A program made the translations under genes and the position numbers. Below are positions 57,980 through 64,000 of a DNA stretch of 64,000 nt, in pieces. Position 1 is the first letter of the stretch; every line of letters starts with the position of its first letter. A model generated the notes under the pieces. The model saw nothing but the letters and a program-made list of their open reading frames with translations. It made no database searches and was not told the origin of the DNA. The DNA comes from Anastrepha obliqua (Eukaryota; Arthropoda; Insecta; Diptera; Tephritidae): positions 38,528,501 to 38,592,500 of the forward strand of contig NC_072896.1 of the NCBI RefSeq assembly GCF_027943255.1, in the 5' to 3' direction.

Positions 57980-58240
57980 ATTTACAGACAATGATGGAAT
58001 TAGTTACAACCCCACTAAAAGATTTAGTCGCCGCTTGGCTATCGGAGTAAATATAGACTTCTCTAAAGGTAGTCACATTTTTGCCTAATCAGATAGTTAC
58101 CTCTTTAGTGACTAAAACTTCAGCCTGAAATGAGCTGTTAGTGATTAGAAAGACGAAGCAAAGCGCTTACTTTTGGCTTCTTACAGTAGGCACCAAAGAC
58201 AACTTTATAGTCGAGCCATCAGTAAAGAAGCGAAGCTAGT
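57980..58240 (-). pseudogene. LINE RNase H fragment (L9)
   Basis: Minus-strand pieces are FFTDGS, SSFQAEVLVTKEV and EVYIYSDSQAATKSFSG, the three acidic blocks of a LINE RNase H. No further domains. Confidence 0.6.
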
Positions 58241-58719
58241 ATTTCCGACCGGGTGTATGTCAACTTACTCACGTCTACCTAGAATTCTAGTATTAAATAA
58301 CCTATTAAAGTATGGCTCATTCAAACAATAGTCAACAGGATTGGTTGGACCTAGACCGAGTGTCCAACACCTAAACCTACATATGAACTTTTTTTAATCA
58401 TAAATTTATTGCATAAAAGCTCTTAATCCTAACCAATAAGAAGCAGATAACACTATGTAACAAAAATACAAAATTTCTCAGTCCTTGAGATGTAATTGTT
58501 ATTTCCTAGTCTGTTATGTCTTAAAAGTATGGAAACCACCTAATATTCCTCGGAAACTTTGCTTTTGTCACCAGGACAATGAGATTCATTAAAATATGCT
58601 AAAATTATGAGAAAAACGTGTCTCAGTCTTTTACTACAGAGAAAATCATACAGAACAACACATATAAATCAAAACTAGATTTTATTAAAACTTCAGAAAA
58701 CCAAAAACATAAAAGTAAA
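58241..58719. other. Downstream region of the minus-strand gene
   Basis: On the minus strand AATAAA lies at 58686-58681, 34 nt past the stop of the next feature, and could be its polyadenylation signal. Otherwise nothing recognised. Confidence 0.45.
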
Positions 58720-60246
58720 TCAGAAGTGGGTGGTTTTTCGACATTTGCGTTTATACTGCGAGCCACTTTCTCTTATCAATCCCCAAATGTAATCTCCCAT
58801 CATGTTCTCATTGTATTGTCCTTGGTATCGCCGCTCAAAGTCCATTATATCCTGATGGAATCGCTCGCCTTGCTCCTCTGAATATGCTCCCATATTCTCC
58901 TTGAATTTGTCAAGATATGCATCCAGAATATGGAGTTTGAGATACATCCTGCAGCCCATTTTGCCGTAGTTCTCCACCAGACTTTCGACCAGCTCCACGT
59001 GGTTAGCGGCTTTGTGATTGCCTAGGAACCCCTGTACCACTGACACAAAACTCATCCAAGCAGCTTTCTCAACACGAATGAGCTTCTTGGGGAATTCCTC
59101 ACACTCGAAGATTTTCTTTATTTGTGGTCCAACGAAGATACCGGCTGTAACTTTCGCCTCAGAGAGCTTAGGGAACAAGTCTTGTAGGTACTTGAAGGCT
59201 GAAGAATTTTTGTCGAAAGCTTTGACGAATTGCTTTATAAGACCCAGTTTGATGTGTAGTGGTGGCATCAGTACCTTCTGAGGGTCCACCAAGGGCTCCC
59301 ACTTGACGTTGTTGCTCCCCACTGTGAATTCAGTTCGTTGTGGCCATTCACGCTTACTGTAGTGTGCACTGTCGTTCCTGCTGTCCCACAGGCAAAGAAA
59401 GCAAGGAAACTTGGTGTAACCGCCTTGCAGGCCCATTAAGAATGTCACTATTTCGAAATCTCCGATCACTTCCCAGCCATATTGCTCATACTTCAATGCG
59501 TTCAGCAATTTCTTGACATTGTTGTAGTTCTCTTTGAGAGATACTGAATGCGCCAGAGGAAGAGACGGATACTTGTTGCAGTGTGGAGCAACACGGCTTT
59601 GAGACTCTTGCATGAGCTGTCAATGAAGAGGCGCCACTCTTTTGGGTCTAAATCAATTCCGATTTTCTCGAACAGACCGGTCACGTCGTGGCAGAAGCAG
59701 AGCCCATCTTCGCTGATGAAGAAGTTGGAAAATAGTTCGTGACGCTTCCTCTGACATGAGATTTTAACACTAGGATCCAGCAAATTCCACTGCATCAGTC
59801 TGGACGTCAAAAGTTCAGGACGACGTTTGGAAGGGTCCACCATGCAGAAAAAGCAGTTGCTTGAATGGTCAGTGGGTTCTCTCCAAACTCTTGGCACAGC
59901 AAACTTCATAGCTCTCTTTTCCCCTCTGTACCATCCTGCAAAAAAAAAATTAGAAAAGAAAAGTACTGTCTAATAAAAAAGTTAATAGAAACATTTATTT
60001 TACCCATAACAAAGCAATATAGTTTAAAAATGTCTTACCTTCCAAAGTCCTTTTGCAGTTTTCACAGGCGAAATGAGGTGCCCAGGATTTGTCTTGATCA
60101 CCCACAGGCATGCCGAAATAAGCATTGTAAGCTTCGCACATTTTAAAACATGTTTCCCAGGAGTACTTTTTCGCTCTTGTTTTGATAAAATATCCGCAGA
60201 CATAACAAAATGCATCTGCAGGATACTTGCAGCATCGTGAAGCCAT
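58720..60246 (-). pseudogene. Two-exon gene of an uncharacterised arthropod family
   Basis: Exon 1 is 60246-60039 and exon 2 is 59935-58720. The 103-bp intron has a good donor (GAAG|GTAAGA) and acceptor (TTTTTTTTTGCAG|GA), and splicing keeps the frame. Motifs are FCYVCG and CENC (codons 14-17, 61-64, zinc-finger-like), VWREPTDHSSNCFFC, EWRLFIDSSCKSLKAVLLH, GDFEIVTFLMGLQGGYTKFP followed by CFLCLWDSR, PLHIKLGLIKQFVKA, EEQGERFHQDI and FERRYQGQYNENMMGDY. I recall many unnamed arthropod proteins with these motifs in this order; their function is unknown to me. A one-base loss near 59579 (between LLH and NKYP) splits exon 2 into two frames. With it, the total would be 474 codons. It may be a recent pseudogene, a mobile-element ORF, or a sequencing error. 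Confidence 0.75.
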
Positions 60247-60964
60247 GTTTGAACGAAATTATCTGTAATAAAATAAGAAACAACTCTCAATAAACCACAA
60301 AAAATCTCTAATGTAGTGTGTACTGCATCTAGGGTTTAACCAATGTTTGTAAAATAGTTTTCAAATGCATTCTTTAATTGGTATGCTTTATTGAACATGT
60401 ACATACAATATATAAGTATAGGCGATAACGTATTTTACAAAAAAGCGCTGCCATGGTCACAAAAGCAAAGTTATCTTGGGAAAATAGCTGTTTTCTATAC
60501 TTTTGGGACCTAACTGACTAGGGAATAACAATTACAACCCATGGACAAAAATCTTGTTACATAGTGTAATTAAGACCCTGGTAGTAGTAGTACTTCTGAA
60601 AACTCTCTCTCTCTCTTCTGAAAACTCCCTCACTCTCTTCTTTTCCTAGTAAAAGTATATCACTGACTTAAAGGATTACTTGACCTGTATGAGCTTAAGA
60701 TGCGATGAAGGATTAGTTTGGCCTTGAGTTTAATCAAATTAAGCTGTTGAAATTTGCCTCGGATCGAGTTCGATTCGACGACGGTCTAGTGAACTCACAT
60801 GGATGAAGTAGAAGAGAAATCGTTTTCCACACGTCGTTTCGTGGTTTTTTTTGTCATCTCATCGGGTGATCGGATATGGATGACAAATGCCACGCCCATA
60901 ATTTTAGATATAAAGTGTAAATAAAAGTAAAAGTAATATAATCTGTGTAGTATCGTATATATTA
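60247..60964. other. Upstream region, nothing recognised
   Basis: No clear promoter motif seen for the minus-strand gene. A (CT)n stretch lies at about 60603-60620. Confidence 0.45.
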
Positions 60965-61135
60965 GATCCTTTTTTCCTGTGTGGAACGTAGGGCCTCAAA
61001 AAATTGTTTCCACAGGTCCCGATTTTTACCTAGTATTTTAACTTCACTCCATGTTGTGTTCAGCTTTTCAATTTCCGCCCCCATAAACCTTCTCCTTCTG
61101 CCTCAGCCGCAGCTGGCCTACGGGTTCCATTCAAC
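60965..61135 (-). pseudogene. Possible LINE C-terminal fragment
   Basis: The minus strand gives EIEKLNTTWSEVKILGKNRD followed by LWKQFFEALRS, similar to the W-x-x-V-K-x-L-x-x-DR-x-x-W end of RTE/CR1-like pol proteins. Weak match by eye. Confidence 0.35.
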
Positions 61136-62229
61136 TGCAGTTCTGGCGACGTCGTTATTAGGACTTGCGCATCTTTTAGCGACAGATACCACGTTTTGTT
61201 ATATACATTTTTTACCTTTTGAGTCAACTCAGTCATCGGCTCATTTTTTCACGTGTTCATAAGAAATGGAGTGCATGATCCATCCTTGACAAGAATCAAA
61301 TGAAATTAGGTTTGGTGAATATGAGATACTCTGGTTTATAGTAATTGACACACTTTTGTGGCCAAACGGCTTTTTGGGGTATACTGAGCCGAGCTTTTGC
61401 TAATTTTATCAACGTTCAGGCCAAACTAAACTGACCTGAAAAATACTTTTTTCTTTAATAAAGCGAAGTTTAGGTTTACATTTCTTATTTCATACAAAAA
61501 ACAGAAATTTATTTCAACTAATTTTTAAAAGCGTCACATAAAATTTTATACGTAATTATATATGAACGTTTTTAACACCATGCAACAAAACTTTATTTCT
61601 CGAATATCACTGGAAGGTTAAATGTTCCTAAATTCTTATGGCACTTTTGTGAACAAGTTTTAACTAAATAACATTAACTGGCCAAGATATTAGGTGCAAT
61701 TTTCATCAAATGACGAATTTTTTGACAAAAACTATAAATCTATATTTTGTTATAATTTATAAATATATTTTATAATCTATAAATTTTGATATGGCATAAA
61801 ATTTGTGGACCACTTCTGAAAGCTATGCAATGTTTAGTAATAAAAAAAGATAAGATTTTTATACATATTTTAATGTAAAAATAACATAGTTCGTATGTAT
61901 CTGACCTACAGGCCTAAACAATTTCTCATTAGCCAGACTCCATGGCGGATCAGATAGTTAGATAGATAGACAAAGTTGAATTTGATGTTTGGATTATTTG
62001 GGTAATTCACACTCAGGCTCACAGGCCATTGTGACAGCGCACGGAGAACTTGAAACCAGATCTCCCTGAAACCAATTTCAGCTTTTCAAAGCTTTTAGAA
62101 GATCCCTGGTTAACACAGTTTCATTAAGAAACTCAAATTAGAAAATTGCCTACCTAAATTGTTGATTTTACATACGTCTGAATAGAAAAGGACATCGACA
62201 CAGAAGGTGCAAGATAGTATCTTCCTCTT
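61136..62229. other. AT-rich DNA, nothing recognised
   Basis: TATAAT-rich patch at 61725-61800. No ORF supported. Confidence 0.5.
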
Positions 62230-62584
62230 CTTTGTTTAAACATATTCTGCAGTAGTCTTGCGCCTTCACGCCCGGCCTCTGCACGTTGTGCTCGTTATAA
62301 CAGAAATCATTGTGCTAAGACTACGCTTCCTTTGGCGTAGAAGAAATGCTGTGCGTTTAGCATTGACAGTCGGCCACAACAGTCGGGCATTTCAGCTGGT
62401 GGTTTCGTTACATCTTTTTTCATGCGTTTTTCTTAAAAACTGACTCAGCCATCTCGTTAAGAGATTTCATTGGCTACCTTAGAGGTTGCCGACTGCTTTT
62501 TGATGGATTTTATCGCCGCCTGGCTGCCAATGAGCTCAGCCTGAAAAATATTGCAATAGTCGAGAAGTCGAAAACTAAGGCTGC
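62230..62584 (-). pseudogene. LINE RNase H fragment, 3' half (L10)
   Basis: The minus strand has NIFQAELIGSQAAIKSIKKQ, an RNase H block (Glu and AAIK) in decayed form. Its 5' half continues beyond the insert at 63383. Confidence 0.55.
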
Positions 62585-63382
62585 AAACACAGTGCACGCT
62601 GAGACGAAGACGAAGATGAAGACGAAGCTGAAGACGAAGACGAAAAACAGTGCAGAACAAATCGTATGAATTTGCTCGCTCGTACGCATAGTACGCGCTG
62701 TGACGAAGACGAAGATGAAGATGAAGACGAAACGCAAGCAATCAGCTTCAAACGCTGCTGTACTGAATTTGAAGGCGAATCGCTTGCTAGTTACCGTTGT
62801 TTTTGTTTGTTTGTTCTGTCTATGCTTTGGCACGTGTTCAAATTTAGTTGTAATTTGTGATTACATTTTCAAATTAAGTTAAGACAGTCGATAAACAAGT
62901 AATTAAATGAGAAGTACAATAATAATCAATAAAAGGCATAAAACTAAATATATTTTAAATTATTTTTTACCTTAACGTCACAATTAGCCTTTCAGCACAT
63001 ATAATTGGCGTTTTATTAAAATTAGTCCAATAAGTGGCTCAATTTTAATTAGAATATAATCAAATGTGCTAATTGTCATTCTGGTATATTCCACAAATTT
63101 CTTTTCATCGTAGCGCAGCTCATCATACAAATGATGAAATTCACCAAATGCTTCTCTTCCCAAATTTATAGGGTGTACTTTTTTATTTACTTTTATACGT
63201 TTTAATTTAAAATATATTATAAGCTTTGCTCAATCAGCAGGTCATCATCTGATGAGGAATCCATTGCGACTAACATAACAAAAGCGCAACCAATTCGTCT
63301 TGCACTGTGCAACCTATTCGCTTACTCGCAACGCAAGCAATTTCTCTTCAGCTTCGTCTTCGTCTCAGCGTGCACTGTGTTT
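62585..63382. mobile_element. Non-autonomous TIR element with GAAGAC repeats
   Basis: Inverted ends AAACACAGTGCACGCTGAGA, continuing through GACGAAGACGAAG, are perfect over about 31 bp. GCTGC flanks both sides (62580-62584, 63383-63387), a candidate 5-bp target duplication. Subterminal purine-rich GAAGAC/GAAGATG repeats occur at 62600-62645 and 62703-62732. It interrupts LINE L10. No transposase. Superfamily not assigned. Confidence 0.75.
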
Positions 63383-63790
63383 GCTGCCTAAAGGAGATCT
63401 CCAAATGTCAGGAATATCTGCTTCCACCTAACCTGCCCTCGAGATTTTAGCCATTTGTGTAAACATTTACAACATCCTGTTTCCACTCTTCTTTTGAGGC
63501 TGGAAATGCATAGCCCGCTTTCCAGAAAGGGCCAAAATATCGAATCTTGCCGTGACTGTGACTATTTTTTAAACACTTCTTTAAAGTGTTCAGTTTTATT
63601 GCCGTGCTGCTAGCGGCGTATTTTGCCTGCAGATCTACTGCAGGAAGTACAATGGCGCATATAATGCTTTCGATGGGACGGTTGACAATACAGCGGTTAT
63701 AGATCAATTCTCTTAATATTTACACCCTTCTCAAGGGCGTTCTACCACACTACAATGCTATAGTCGAGAATCGGTCTAACTAAATTTTTA
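63383..63790 (-). pseudogene. LINE fragment, 5' half of L10
   Basis: The minus-strand frame 63707-63447 has IVLPAVDLQAKYAASSTAIK and ends VVNVYTNG. These match the segment between RT thumb and RNase H in RNase H LINEs, ending in the TDG-like first RNase H block. Upstream, WNALEKGVN resembles the WWxALxK motif. It joins L10 across the TIR element. Confidence 0.6.
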
Positions 63791-64000
63791 CAAAATGCAT
63801 CGTTCGAACAAAAATTAAAATAGTAATGATCGGCTAAAGTCTGGCCGAACCGAACTTTTATTACAAAGGCAGCCGAGGTTGATCAGTTTAAAGAAGGCAA
63901 CCATGTGCATGAGTTATCTTCCAACTAAGCGCAGGCGACAACTATCATAGCCTAATTTCATAAATTTGTCATGCTCGCCTTATCCAAAAAAACACGCATA
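63791..64000. other. Right window edge, possible LINE continuation
   Basis: Likely further decayed LINE sequence, but no motif is clear enough to support a call. Confidence 0.3.

Noticed and set aside
62666..62860. Acidic Asp/Glu-repeat protein
   Set aside because: It is the GAAGAC/GAAGATG repeat of a TIR element read in one frame.
1..64000. CRISPR arrays, operons, rRNA genes, riboswitches
   Set aside because: No spaced direct repeats, no gene clusters of bacterial type and no rRNA-like sequence; the DNA is eukaryotic.

Overview
The window looks like a piece of an insect nuclear genome, most likely a brachyceran fly and possibly a tephritid fruit fly. The reasons are AT-rich DNA with CA/TG, CAA/CAG and CTT microsatellites, no bacterial gene layout, many mariner/Tc1-type transposons, several non-LTR retrotransposon lineages typical of Diptera, and a tRNA-derived SINE. 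The tephritid placement is inference from my memory of similar repeats, not a search result.

Almost every supported feature is a mobile element or its remains. At 1.5-4.3 kb lies a decayed, nearly full-length RTE-type LINE. A mariner at 7.35-8.67 kb is followed by a nest at 9.6-14.3 kb, where TA-flanked CAAGGTGG termini enclose a deleted mariner, a SINE, LINE RNase H fragments and a MITE. At 15-19.8 kb are two IS630/Tc1/mariner-type elements, a LINE tail, a SINE and a piggyBac relic. At 21.2-24.5 kb are two RNase H-bearing LINEs, and at 26.4-28.2 kb a Jockey-type LINE. At 29.6-37.4 kb is another stack of LINEs, a DD37D element, a pogo/Tigger-like shell and a DD41D element. At 39.2-41.8 kb a chimeric mariner carries an RTE insertion with a perfect 13-bp target duplication. 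At 43.8-52.2 kb are several DD41D copies, a SINE with a 15-bp target duplication, a second MITE and a mariner with an uninterrupted 347-codon ORF. At 53.97-57.25 kb is a full-length RTE with an intact 997-codon ORF. A LINE interrupted by an 0.8-kb TIR element fills 62.2-63.8 kb.

Non-TE coding candidates are few. A two-exon gene of a conserved, uncharacterised arthropod protein family occupies 60246-58720 on the minus strand, with one single-base frameshift. A 66-codon eight-cysteine exon lies at 42786-42986. A 52-codon ORF with a hydrophobic leader lies at 43296-43454.

The most informative relationship is between the intact RTE and the SINE. Their 3' ends match at CTCGGCCAAA, then 18 nt forming a hairpin of different sequence in each, then GCGCCAATTA. 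That is the pattern expected if the RTE reverse transcriptase mobilises the SINE.
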